Source of the DNA: a virus
IMG/VR virus record: IMGVR_UViG_3300032294_002877
Coordinates: 1 to 64,000 of that record
Length of the DNA stretch: 64,000 nucleotides
Reading direction: 5' to 3' (one strand)
In this document: one piece after another, positions 43,041 through 51,007 of the stretch
How the letters are laid out: each line of letters starts with the position of its first letter
Numbering within the stretch: the stretch's first letter is position 1
Made by a program: the position numbers and the translations under genes
Notes under the pieces: generated by a model
What the model was told of the DNA's origin: nothing
What the model saw: only the letters and a program-made list of their open reading frames with translations
Databases searched by the model: none

Positions 43041-43259
43041 ATGAACTGCATTTACTGCAAGAATAGTGTTGGCATTGATCGTTATGAGTTTCTTGTTGAA
43101 ACTGGTCGTAAAATTATCTGTAAGGAATGTAGTGTTGAGGATCGTGCCGTAGGATTTATGGACTGGGGACATAAAACTGCTCCTAGTCTTGTTATGGTTC
43201 CGGCTAATGCTACCGAAACTATTCGTAAACTGGATCGTGCAAATAGGAGAGCCAGATGA
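43041..43259 (+). CDS. Conserved phage zinc-finger protein
   Basis: 72 residues: CIYCKNSVGIDRYEFLVETG then ICKECSVEDRAVGFMDWGHK TAP. The two CxxC pairs plus GFMDWGHKTAP and C-terminal RxxRRAR are a pattern I recognise from many phages. Function unknown. AGGAGA-like GGAGGA upstream; ATGA overlap. Confidence 0.85.
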   Translation: MNCIYCKNSVGIDRYEFLVETGRKIICKECSVEDRAVGFMDWGHKTAPSLVMVPANATETIRKLDRANRRAR

Positions 43260-43447
43260 AATATCAAACAAAACTTTTTGAACTTAAAACCAAAAATGGT
43301 TCTAATGAAATTAACGAATGGTTAATGAATAATCCAGATATTACTATTATTTCGGCAGGAACTTTTGCTAACAATACTGGATGGGGATATATTATTCTTT
43401 ATACCAGTGATAAATCTCGCTCTGGTTTTTTTAACAGGAGAACATGA
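43256..43447 (+). CDS. Small alpha/beta protein
   Basis: 63 residues, EINEWLMNNPDITIISAGTF then WGYIILYTSD, ferredoxin-like layout. Coupled at both ends. Confidence 0.65.
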   Translation: MKYQTKLFELKTKNGSNEINEWLMNNPDITIISAGTFANNTGWGYIILYTSDKSRSGFFNRRT

Positions 43448-43650
43448 TGACTTGGCTTGATCTTTATAGTTATCTTAATGAACGAGCGAATGATATTAAG
43501 AATCCCGGCAGTTTCCCTTGGCAAGAAACTGTAGAAGTATGGGATTGGGAAACATTAGATTATTATCCCACAGATTTTATTCAGATGCCATCGGATGAGA
43601 AGATTTCTCTCTCAGTAGATACTTACCAACCACCGGAGATTACACAATAA
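43447..43650 (+). CDS. Conserved small phage protein
   Basis: 67 residues; the second of two ATGs is preferred because AGGAG is 6 nt upstream of it. MTWLDLYSYLNERANDI, PWQETVEVWDWET, KISLSVDT follows a pattern of small phage proteins (MTWxELxxxLxxL...VxVxDxxTGE...LxIdt). Confidence 0.7.
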   Translation: MTWLDLYSYLNERANDIKNPGSFPWQETVEVWDWETLDYYPTDFIQMPSDEKISLSVDTYQPPEITQ

Positions 43651-43895
43651 TGGACTTGGAAATTGAAAGTTTGCTTTTTAAGCAAGTAGAGAAGCCTAAA
43701 AATCATCTGATGACACGCATCATTAATGTGTTTGAGAATAGGTATCGTATCAATGTGTATATTGAAATTGAAGAAGATGGTTTGACCAAGAAAAGGATTC
43801 ATAGTAGTTATTTTGCACACTATAAGCCCGGTGAACTTAAAATTATTCCAGACTGCGATAAAGATTCTGGAGAATCGCTAAAGAAACGCTATTGA
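43650..43895 (+). CDS. Small beta-rich protein
   Basis: 81 residues, YRINVYIEIEEDGLTKKRIH then SSYFAHYKPGELKII. TAATG overlap with 43447. The stop codon lies inside the next promoter. Confidence 0.65.
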   Translation: MDLEIESLLFKQVEKPKNHLMTRIINVFENRYRINVYIEIEEDGLTKKRIHSSYFAHYKPGELKIIPDCDKDSGESLKKRY

Positions 43896-43919
43896 CAAAA
43901 CCGATTAGAGTGGTATACT
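43892..43919 (+). promoter_or_regulatory. CCGATA-type promoter
   Basis: TTGACA (overlapping the preceding stop), 16-bp spacer with ACCGAT, TATACT. Confidence 0.85.
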
Positions 43920-43950
43920 TGAGTCATATCACCAACCAAGGAGAATAACG

Positions 43951-44367
43951 ATGGCTAAAGGCAAGAAAACTTGTGAGAAGTGTGGAACGCAAACCGGCCC
44001 CCGTGCCTATATGTGCAAGAAGTGTAATACTCCTTTTATCTTCAAGGCCAAAAGTAAAGAACACAAGAACACAAAGATTATTAGAGATTTTAATTGGCGT
44101 GAACTAGTCAAGGGTGATCGCATCAGAGTTGCTGGTGGCCCGTATTATGTCAGTAAGGGGGAATTTATCCCTATGGGTTATCGCGGACGATTTGTTGTAG
44201 AAAAGATTGATGAGTTTGGTATTCATGCTTGGGGTCAAGATAAGCATACTGGTTTTGCTCATATTTGGATGGCAGGAGATATGCAAAATAAAGAGACTGG
44301 AGTATGGAAGACTAAGCACAAGATTATGAAACTCAAACCTAAAGAAGTTGTCCATGAGTCTAACTGA
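43951..44367 (+). CDS. Zinc-ribbon protein with SH3-like phage domain
   Basis: 138 residues. CEKCGTQTGPRAYMCKKC is a zinc ribbon (CxxC...CxxC, residues 8-28). From about 50, GDRIRVAGGPYYVSKGEFIP and MGYRGRFVVEKIDEFGIHAW G form a beta-barrel-like domain that I recognise from other phages. Likely nucleic-acid-binding; unproven. Confidence 0.75.
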   Translation: MAKGKKTCEKCGTQTGPRAYMCKKCNTPFIFKAKSKEHKNTKIIRDFNWRELVKGDRIRVAGGPYYVSKGEFIPMGYRGRFVVEKIDEFGIHAWGQDKHTGFAHIWMAGDMQNKETGVWKTKHKIMKLKPKEVVHESN

Positions 44368-44632
44368 AGAACAGAAGAAACAAATAGATAAACTTATTGA
44401 GCACAGGGATGCCATTGTCGATAGTCTGGCAAATATACAGCATATTCTTAAACAATATTTTCCAGAAGAATTTGATTTAGCCTATCAGCACTATATCCCA
44501 CAAATTACCACCGCTTTATACGAAGATAAAAAGTGGCTATCTAGAGGCGGATATAGTATGCAGGACACTATAAATCATTTGACAGATAAATCCAACAACA
44601 ATAAATTTTCAGGTGTAAGTAAATATATCTGA
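44354..44632 (+). CDS. Small helical protein
   Basis: 92 residues from ATG 44354, overlapping the previous gene by 14 bp. HRDAIVDSLANIQHILKQYF then QITTALYEDKKWLSRGGYSM. I recall similar phage helical proteins; no family name. Confidence 0.65.
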   Translation: MSLTEEQKKQIDKLIEHRDAIVDSLANIQHILKQYFPEEFDLAYQHYIPQITTALYEDKKWLSRGGYSMQDTINHLTDKSNNNKFSGVSKYI

Positions 44633-44643
44633 TTGGTGAAATT

Positions 44644-45039
44644 ATGAATGATAAATATGCTATTATGGATTTGGACGGTTATGTTATGGAGATGAGAAGT
44701 GCGGCGGCACTATCTATTGCTCCAGACAATACAGACAATCTAGATGACTATATCACAATATCTCAAATGAAATATTTGGTTAATTCTTGGTGCATTGGAT
44801 ACGATAATCAACAAAGACCCATTTTAGATGAAGAATCTAACCAAAACATTTTTGAAGATGCTAGAATTTGGATCAGTAATGTTGGTTTGGCTAAATTAGC
44901 AGCAGAAGGATGCCTTGAATGTGCATGGGATTCTGATGCTAATGATATGATTTTTTGGCCCCGCAATCAAACGGAGAATCATAATGACAAACCAAAACCT
45001 AAACGAAAAAATAAGAGACCTAAAAGAAAAGATACATGA
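44644..45039 (+). CDS. Unknown protein with basic tail
   Basis: 131 residues, acidic folded part then KPKPKRKNKRPKRKD tail that overlaps the next gene in another frame. No family. Confidence 0.65.
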   Translation: MNDKYAIMDLDGYVMEMRSAAALSIAPDNTDNLDDYITISQMKYLVNSWCIGYDNQQRPILDEESNQNIFEDARIWISNVGLAKLAAEGCLECAWDSDANDMIFWPRNQTENHNDKPKPKRKNKRPKRKDT

Positions 45040-45148
45040 GTGCAAAGACTACATATCGTCAGATTTTTGTAGAAACTGTGTTGATATGTACAAAAAAATT
45101 GAGCAATATGAACAAGAAATAAAAGATTTGGAAAATGAATGTACTTGA
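44984..45148 (+). CDS. Small coiled-coil protein
   Basis: 54 residues, NEKIRDLKEKIHECKDYISS then heptads around a CRNC pair. ACGGAGA 5 nt before the ATG supports the overlapping start. Overlaps both neighbours. Confidence 0.65.
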   Translation: MTNQNLNEKIRDLKEKIHECKDYISSDFCRNCVDMYKKIEQYEQEIKDLENECT

Positions 45149-45680
45149 TAGTCTGAAAAATTATAGTATTCCAGATATTACGAAATATTGCTATAGCAAT
45201 AGTATACCAGCAAGTGTTGGAATGGTTAATATTGGTGGAGATTTTAATCTTAGTACGATGGTTCGTAATGCGAACTTTTTTGGATTCAGAAGTGTGCATT
45301 ATGTAGGAAAAAAGAAATGGGATAAAAGAGGTAGTGTTGGAACACATCACTATACTCCTGTTTATCATCATAAAGATGAAGAGTCTTTTATTTTACAATG
45401 CTCTGGTAGGAGTATTATTGCTATTGAGAATAATATTCCAGAGTATGCAAATAAGACTGTTGATCTTTTTGATTACAGGTTTGATAGTAGAGTAGGTCTA
45501 ACTCAACCCATATTCCTTTTCGGAGAAGAAAATAAAGGACTATCAAATTTCATTTTGGATCGGTCTGATGTTATCCTCACTATCCCTAATTATGGCAGTG
45601 TTCGTTCTCTCAATGTTGGAACAACTAGTGGGATCGTTATGAGTATTTTTAGAAATTTTATTGAGCAAAACAAATGCTAG
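45135..45680 (+). CDS. SpoU/TrmH-type RNA 2'-O-methyltransferase
   Basis: 181 residues. NLSTMVRNANFFG is motif 1 (N-xx-xxxRxA-xxxG), FLFGEENKGLS motif 2 and IPNYGSVRSLNVGTTSGIVM motif 3 of the SPOUT knot. No N-terminal substrate-binding extension, as in TrmL/TrmH-type enzymes. It lies just upstream of tRNA-Ile and tmRNA, so a tRNA target is likely (inference). Confidence 0.88.
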   Translation: MNVLDSLKNYSIPDITKYCYSNSIPASVGMVNIGGDFNLSTMVRNANFFGFRSVHYVGKKKWDKRGSVGTHHYTPVYHHKDEESFILQCSGRSIIAIENNIPEYANKTVDLFDYRFDSRVGLTQPIFLFGEENKGLSNFILDRSDVILTIPNYGSVRSLNVGTTSGIVMSIFRNFIEQNKC

Positions 45681-46606
45681 AAAATGCAAAAAGCAAATAT
45701 TGCATCATCTCTGGTCTTGCTGGATTCAATGATTTTTTGAGCACTCTTTTAAGAGGTTGTCAACTAGTAGAATACGGAAGATCAAAAAACATAGATATTA
45801 AACTCATAACTACTTGGATGGGATTTGGAAATATATTTTGGAGTTTTTTTGATTTCACGAACATTATTGATGCGGAATTGAATAATTCGCAATATGTACT
45901 GCAAAATCTTACTTCGTATAAGCCTCATCCACAAAAATATACTTTTAAAGATACTCATATCGAAGTAAACAAAACAAATAATCCTCTTGATATACGATGG
46001 GATCATCTAAATGATTGGGATTATATCGTAGAGTTCTTTAGTGGTCAATGGGATTATCATAGTCTTTTTTTTAAATATCTGAGATTAAACAATGAGTTCA
46101 AAAAAGAACTCAAACATATTCTAGATTTTTTAGACGAATCTAACTATGTATGTGTTAATTTTAGGATGCAAGAAATGATAAAAGTTATCTATGGTAAAGA
46201 AGCAGAGACTCAGTATAGTCTCAAACTTGAAGAATATTCAAATCAAATTATACAACTAGCAGATAAACACAATACCAAAAAAATAGTAATATGTACGGAT
46301 TCAATTGATCTTGTTAACAGATTTAAAGACCATGAGAATATCTTTAGTTTCGGGTATGCAAAAAAACTAATAGATTCAGGTATTGATACTAAATCCATAG
46401 ACAGATTTAGAGGTATACATATGGACTACTATAAAAAAATAAATCTTACCTCCTATGATATTTGTAAGCATACTTTTATAGACTATTTTTTAATGATTAT
46501 GTCAGAAACTTTATATCCCGCCGAGTTTGGTCATTTTGGAAAATCAGCACTAAAATTTCAAAACCACATAAAATCAAACAAAAATATAAAATCTCTTATA
46601 TACTAA
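45674..46606 (+). CDS. Possible fucosyltransferase-like glycosyltransferase
   Basis: 310 residues. N-terminal GLAGFNDFLSTLLRGCQLVE and a central VCVNFRMQEMIKVIYG resemble the G-x-G-N opening and H/N-x-R motif of alpha-1,2/1,6-fucosyltransferase-like enzymes; KKIVICTDSIDLVNRFKDH matches the later Rossmann-type strand. Match is weak. Overlaps the methyltransferase by 7 bp. Confidence 0.5.
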   Translation: MLENAKSKYCIISGLAGFNDFLSTLLRGCQLVEYGRSKNIDIKLITTWMGFGNIFWSFFDFTNIIDAELNNSQYVLQNLTSYKPHPQKYTFKDTHIEVNKTNNPLDIRWDHLNDWDYIVEFFSGQWDYHSLFFKYLRLNNEFKKELKHILDFLDESNYVCVNFRMQEMIKVIYGKEAETQYSLKLEEYSNQIIQLADKHNTKKIVICTDSIDLVNRFKDHENIFSFGYAKKLIDSGIDTKSIDRFRGIHMDYYKKINLTSYDICKHTFIDYFLMIMSETLYPAEFGHFGKSALKFQNHIKSNKNIKSLIY

Positions 46607-46645
46607 AATAAATACAATTTAATCATTCAAATCCTCTCTCAAGTC

Positions 46646-46674
46646 TTGACAGCGACAGGTCGATATAGTAGAAT
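46646..46674 (+). promoter_or_regulatory. Promoter for tRNA-Ile/tmRNA
   Basis: TTGACA, 17-bp spacer with GTCGATA, TAGAAT; transcription should start about 10 nt before tRNA-Ile. Confidence 0.8.
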
Positions 46675-46691
46675 AGAGAAACGAACAATAC

Positions 46692-46765
46692 GGGGCGTTG
46701 CAGCCGGTAGTTGCACATACTCTTATAAGGTATTCAAAAGGTAGGTTCGACTCCTACACGCCCTA
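46692..46765 (+). tRNA. tRNA-Ile(UAU)
   Basis: Acceptor GGGGCGT/ACGCCCT, anticodon stem ATACT/GGTAT, loop CTTATAA gives UAU for AUA. Most bacteria read AUA with a lysidine-modified CAU tRNA, so UAU is uncommon and would not need TilS. Confidence 0.88.
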
Positions 46766-46785
46766 TTTTCGGTGTAATTAATTTC

Positions 46786-47139
46786 GGGGGTATAATAGAT
46801 TCGACTACATAATGGAGATTATATTAGCAAGTAGTGGTTGATCGACAGGCCACTATAAAAGTCGATTAAACGCTTTAACTGGCGAAACTCAGTTAGCCCT
46901 TGCTGCTTAATTAAATAACAGCAACAATCTTAGGAAGCGATGAAGGTAGCGTCCAAAAGATTGTCGTAAAATCCTTCGGCTCCTGTTAGTGGTGACGGTT
47001 AACAGGCTAAGATGTGTCACTAGGATTGATGACTGTTGTTCATTCTTTAATCAAATCCGAATGTTTATGAATGAACTAAACTTGTAGAAGATATTTTCAA
47101 ATTTATGCTAGGACACGGGTGCAAATCCCGTTACCTCCA
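46786..47139 (+). ncRNA. ssrA: tmRNA (transfer-messenger RNA)
   Basis: Acceptor GGGGGTA (46786-46792) pairs with TACCTCC (47132-47138), with A73 and a G3-U70 wobble, the alanine identity element. TTCGAC follows near the 5' end and a T-arm ACGGG-TGCAAAT-CCCGT near the 3' end. The resume codon is GCT at 46872 and the tag frame reads ALTGETQLALAA then TAA at 46908-46910; the LALAA end is the usual protease-recognition tail. Length 354 nt; CCA not encoded. Transcribed with tRNA-Ile, 20 nt upstream. It would rescue stalled ribosomes and tag incomplete proteins. Confidence 0.95.
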
Positions 47140-47142
47140 CTT

Positions 47143-47283
47143 ATGAGTTTCTGGAAAAAGGTATTCAAGAAGTATAAGAAAGAAAAGAAACAAGATTTAG
47201 AAAGTCTTGTAGAGGATAAGTATTTTCAAAAATTACAAAAGAAACTGAGCAAACATAACACTAAACATAAAAAGAAAAAATGA
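47143..47283 (+). CDS. Lys-rich small protein
   Basis: 46 residues, 40% Lys, helical (MSFWKKVFKKYKKEKKQDLE). Starts four bases after the tmRNA 3' end and overlaps the next gene by ATGA. Confidence 0.55.
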   Translation: MSFWKKVFKKYKKEKKQDLESLVEDKYFQKLQKKLSKHNTKHKKKK

Positions 47284-49163
47284 TAGATAAAATTAAGGCG
47301 ATATTATCTTCACAAGAGTGTGAGTATTTTAGTATTGCTTTTCTTTATCATTGTATAGTTATAGGTTTGTTAGCCTTTTGTTTTGTTGCTATTGATAGGC
47401 CAGAAAAAGTATTTAGTATTATCATTCAGAATGATGATGTTGTAATTGATACTGAGACTTTTACAGAACCGGAGATCACCAACTTCGATCCTACACAAAC
47501 ATCTTTTGAAGATTCTCCAATCGTTCCGTCTAATGAATCTTCACTATCTGTAGACAATAAAATTGACGTTCCTTCTACTGTGGAATTATCCAATTTGGAA
47601 ATTAGCGAGCCGGATTTTATAGGATCAAACTCTGGAGATATTTTAGCGGGTGTTGGGAAGTTGATCGGCAAAGGAATATCGGCAGAACAAAATACTGGTG
47701 GTGCGTTAGATAGATTAACGGCAGAAATTGTTAGCAATGCGTCCGATAAAAATTTGAATGTGTTATGGCTATTAGACGCCTCAATTAGTTTATCTCATCA
47801 ACGACAAGATATTAGAGAAAGATTCGACAAGATTCTATCCGAGATTAGTTTTAGCCAAAATACAAGTCATACCATTAACCATGGTATTTTTAGTTTTGGT
47901 CTTTCTCATAATAAGTTGTGTGATTTTACTAGCGATGCTAATGTTCTCAAGGACAGTTTTGCATCCATAGTTTTAGATACTTCTGGCACAGAGAATATCT
48001 TTCAAACTATTCTTGAATTATCTAATACTTATGGCAAAAAAGATCCACGATTGATGATCGTGGTTTTCACTGATGAAATAGGTGATGATGTAGATTATCT
48101 AGACAGAGCGGCAGTATCATCCCGTAAAAAAGGAACTATGGTTTATGTTGTAGGAAGCCCAGCACCTTTTGGCAAAAGCAAAACACAATTCAAGTACGTC
48201 GATCCCGATCCTAATTATGATCAAAGCGAAAAGTGGGTAGAGATTCAGCAGGGGCCGGAAACCTTATACCCAATGATTCTAGACATTCATGCCTTACCAA
48301 TTGACGAACAAACACTAGACAGCGGGTATGGGCCGTTTGCTTTGTGTTCATTGTGTTCAGAAACCGGAGGAATATTTTTCAGCGTTCATCCTAACAGATC
48401 GTCATCGGTTCTATCTAAGAAAGATATTAGTCCACTAGCCTCTAACATCTCTAAGTTTTTTGATACTGATGTAATGAGAAGTTACAGCCCAGATTATAGA
48501 TCATTTGCATTACAGGCCAAGGAAAATCAAACCCACAGAATAAAGAACGCTTTAGTACAAGCAGCATCTACGAAACTAGATATTCGTGGAGAACAAACGC
48601 TAAAGTTTAATGCTTTTACAGAAGGGGATTTTGTAAACGAATTAGGCAAAGCACAAAGATTCTCTGCTAAAATAGAACCTAAAATTAATCAGATACTAAC
48701 CACGCTACAGAATACAGAGAAAGAATTTGATACTCTAAAGGACAAAAGATGGAAAGCGTCATATGCTTTGGCTATGGGAAGGATATTAGCCACAAAAACA
48801 AGAATTGAATTTTATAACCAAGTATTAGCAGAAGCAAAAACTGGTCTAAAAAAGAAAGACCAAAAGAGTAATGTTTGGGTATTAAATCATACGGATAAGT
48901 TTGCTACTACTAATAGTCAACTTAATAAAAACTACAAACAAGCACGGTATTATCTAAATTATGTAATTGATACATATCCAGATACTCCTTGGGCCTATAT
49001 TGCTAACGAGGAAATAAAAACTCCTTTTGGATACGAATGGACTGAGAGTTATATTGAGCCACCAAAAATGGGTGGCGGAGGTAATAACAATCCTAATCCT
49101 CCAAAGGATGATACAATCAAAAAATTACAACCTAAACCACAAAGAAAGATAGAAAAAATATGA
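47280..49163 (+). CDS. Membrane-anchored von Willebrand factor A protein
   Basis: 627 residues. One transmembrane helix (about 20-42: FLYHCIVIGLLAFCFVAIDR), then a disordered acidic linker, then a VWA domain whose MIDAS is DASIS (NVLWLLDASISLS, about 160-172) with the later metal loop around FTDEIGDD. The C-terminal 200 residues are helical (KINQILTTLQNTEKEFDTLK) and end in a Pro/Gly/Lys-rich tail. The layout resembles VWA proteins of planctomycetes. Overlaps the DUF1501 gene by 4 bp, so they are probably made and act together. Confidence 0.8.
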   Translation: MIDKIKAILSSQECEYFSIAFLYHCIVIGLLAFCFVAIDRPEKVFSIIIQNDDVVIDTETFTEPEITNFDPTQTSFEDSPIVPSNESSLSVDNKIDVPSTVELSNLEISEPDFIGSNSGDILAGVGKLIGKGISAEQNTGGALDRLTAEIVSNASDKNLNVLWLLDASISLSHQRQDIRERFDKILSEISFSQNTSHTINHGIFSFGLSHNKLCDFTSDANVLKDSFASIVLDTSGTENIFQTILELSNTYGKKDPRLMIVVFTDEIGDDVDYLDRAAVSSRKKGTMVYVVGSPAPFGKSKTQFKYVDPDPNYDQSEKWVEIQQGPETLYPMILDIHALPIDEQTLDSGYGPFALCSLCSETGGIFFSVHPNRSSSVLSKKDISPLASNISKFFDTDVMRSYSPDYRSFALQAKENQTHRIKNALVQAASTKLDIRGEQTLKFNAFTEGDFVNELGKAQRFSAKIEPKINQILTTLQNTEKEFDTLKDKRWKASYALAMGRILATKTRIEFYNQVLAEAKTGLKKKDQKSNVWVLNHTDKFATTNSQLNKNYKQARYYLNYVIDTYPDTPWAYIANEEIKTPFGYEWTESYIEPPKMGGGGNNNPNPPKDDTIKKLQPKPQRKIEKI

Positions 49164-50404
49164 ATCGCAGACATTTCCTTAGCCATCTCGCTGGTGCTGC
49201 CGCATTATCATCTCCAGCAATCGACTTTACTAATACTATTCTAGCAAATGCTAACGATCTTAAAAAGGAACATAAGAGTGCTATTCTTTTGTGGATGGGT
49301 GGTGGCCCAAGCACAATGGATATATGGGATTTAAAGCCCGGTACTCCTACTGGTGGCCCTTTTAAACCTATTAGCACAAGTGCTGACGGTATTCAAATCT
49401 GCGAACATATGCCACTCATGGCAAAACAAATGCATCATATGAATATTGTGCGTAGTATGAGTACCAGAGAAGCAGATCATATGAGAGGTCGCTATTATAT
49501 GCACACAGGATATGTTCCAACACCAACAATTGAACATCCTAGTTATGGTGCTGTCGTTGCTCATGAATTAATTAGCGATGTTCCACAACTAGAAATTCCA
49601 CCATTTATTAGTGTTGGTGGAGGTAGTGTTGGGCCAGGATTTTTAGGTATGACTTATGCTCCTTTCGTTGTTAATTCAAATGGAAATGTTCGTGATTTAA
49701 GTATGGGTGTAGACGATGCTATTCTAAATCAAAGACTACAAATGCTTAGAACAATTGAGGATAGATTCATATCTGAAAAACGAGGATCAACATCAATAGA
49801 CCATGATAAAGTCTTAAACAAGACACTAAAACTTATGACCAGCAAACAAATGGACGCTTTAAAGGTAGCCAAAGAACCAGAAGAAGTTCGTGAGCGTTAT
49901 GGTAATACTGGTTTTGGGCGAGGTTGTCTAATGGCCCGCAGATTAGTAGAGACAGGTGTTCCATTTATCGAGGTTGATTTAGGTGGCTGGGATAATCATG
50001 CTAATATTTTTCCAACATTACAGGACACTAAACTTCCAGAATTAGACAAGGCTATGAGTGCTTTGATTAGTGATCTACATGATCGTGGATTGCTAGAAAC
50101 TACTGCTATTATATGGATGGGTGAATTTAGTCGCACACCAAATATTAATGGCAATACTGGTCGTGATCATTGGGCTAGAAGTTGGAGTGTAGTCGTTGGT
50201 GGTGCTGGTTTTAATAAGGGTATTGTTGTTGGCGAAACAAGCAGCGACGGTAAAGAAGTAATCACCGAACCATATAGTTCACAAGACTTAATGGCTAGTG
50301 TTTTAAAATCCTTAGATATTTCACTGGAAACAACATTTACCTCAAAAAATGGTCGTCCAATGAAGATAGCAAATTCCGGCAAAGTTATCAAAGAATTATT
50401 CTGA
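49160..50404 (+). CDS. DUF1501 protein, Tat-exported, copy 1
   Basis: 414 residues. Tat signal NRRHFLSHLAGAAALSS. ILLWMGGGPSTMDIWDLKPG, SMSTREADHMRGRYYMHTGY, VDLGGWDNHANIF and GEFSRTPNINGNTGRDHW are the DUF1501 blocks (alkaline-phosphatase/sulfatase-like fold), with His and Asp placed as metal ligands. DUF1501 proteins are greatly expanded in planctomycetes; biochemical role not established. Coupled to the VWA gene upstream and to the nuclease gene downstream. Confidence 0.9.
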   Translation: MNRRHFLSHLAGAAALSSPAIDFTNTILANANDLKKEHKSAILLWMGGGPSTMDIWDLKPGTPTGGPFKPISTSADGIQICEHMPLMAKQMHHMNIVRSMSTREADHMRGRYYMHTGYVPTPTIEHPSYGAVVAHELISDVPQLEIPPFISVGGGSVGPGFLGMTYAPFVVNSNGNVRDLSMGVDDAILNQRLQMLRTIEDRFISEKRGSTSIDHDKVLNKTLKLMTSKQMDALKVAKEPEEVRERYGNTGFGRGCLMARRLVETGVPFIEVDLGGWDNHANIFPTLQDTKLPELDKAMSALISDLHDRGLLETTAIIWMGEFSRTPNINGNTGRDHWARSWSVVVGGAGFNKGIVVGETSSDGKEVITEPYSSQDLMASVLKSLDISLETTFTSKNGRPMKIANSGKVIKELF

Positions 50405-50748
50405 TGAGAAAAATTTGTTCGTACTGTGGTAAAAGAAAGAATAACAAGTCTTTCCCTAAACATAGTATGTATAAAGATAATCTTGATAGCAGATGTAGGG
50501 ATTGTGTTAGACAACAATCAAGAGTAAGATTCTCTTTACATAAAAAAGCACCAGATAAACCAGAATTATGTGAATGTTGTAAAAAGAAACCATTAAAATG
50601 GTGTCTTGATCATGATCATTCTAATAATAGTTTTAGAGGATGGATTTGTGAAAGATGTAATACTGGATTAGGTAAACTGGGAGATAATTTAGAAGGTATA
50701 GTTAATGCTATGAACTACTTATTATCGAGAAAAAATGATCCTAATTAA
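50404..50748 (+). CDS. Endonuclease VII-type recombination nuclease
   Basis: 114 residues. CSYCGKRK...CRDCVRQQ zinc knuckle followed by CECCKKKPLKWCLDHDHSNN and FRGWICERCNTGLGKLGDN, the HNH/His-Me finger of T4 gp49-like endonuclease VII (LDHDH...RGLLCxxCNxxLG). Resolves branched DNA before packaging, or debranches replicating DNA. Compact form lacking a C-terminal dimerisation region. Confidence 0.88.
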   Translation: MRKICSYCGKRKNNKSFPKHSMYKDNLDSRCRDCVRQQSRVRFSLHKKAPDKPELCECCKKKPLKWCLDHDHSNNSFRGWICERCNTGLGKLGDNLEGIVNAMNYLLSRKNDPN

Positions 50749-50941
50749 AAAATGGTATAAACATTTAAAAGATAATAATATGACGTATTTAGAGCATATG
50801 GTTTTTGCCCTGTCTCATGGTTTATTGTGTCTACTTGGTGGTTTCTATCTTATAGTACATGGAATTTTACCTTGTTTTTTCCAATCTGCTGGCAGCGATC
50901 TGGTTAATAGACTGAGCGAAAAATTCAAGAACCGTCAGTAG
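50735..50941 (+). CDS. DUF6356-like small membrane protein
   Basis: 68 residues. KWYKHLKDNNMTYLEHMVFA, then LCLLGGFYLIVHGILPCFFQ and SAGSDLVNRLSEKF matches a small membrane family (DUF6356 as I recall) found in phages and bacteria. Two amphipathic/hydrophobic helices. Overlaps the nuclease by 14 bp. Confidence 0.7.
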   Translation: MILIKKWYKHLKDNNMTYLEHMVFALSHGLLCLLGGFYLIVHGILPCFFQSAGSDLVNRLSEKFKNRQ

Positions 50942-50953
50942 AATTACCGATAC

Positions 50954-50982
50954 TTGACAAGGACACTGGCGTATGATAGAAT
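50954..50982 (+). promoter_or_regulatory. Promoter with CCGATA upstream of -35
   Basis: TTGACA, 17-bp spacer, TAGAAT. ACCGATAC sits directly upstream of the -35 (50946-50953). Confidence 0.8.
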
Positions 50983-51007
50983 ACGCTAAACACAGGAGAC
51001 TATTTGG

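Noticed and set aside
46786-47139. Reading the CTTATAA loop of the upstream tRNA as an ochre suppressor (UUA)
   Set aside because: Counting the seven-base loop from the stem puts UAU, not UUA, at positions 34-36.
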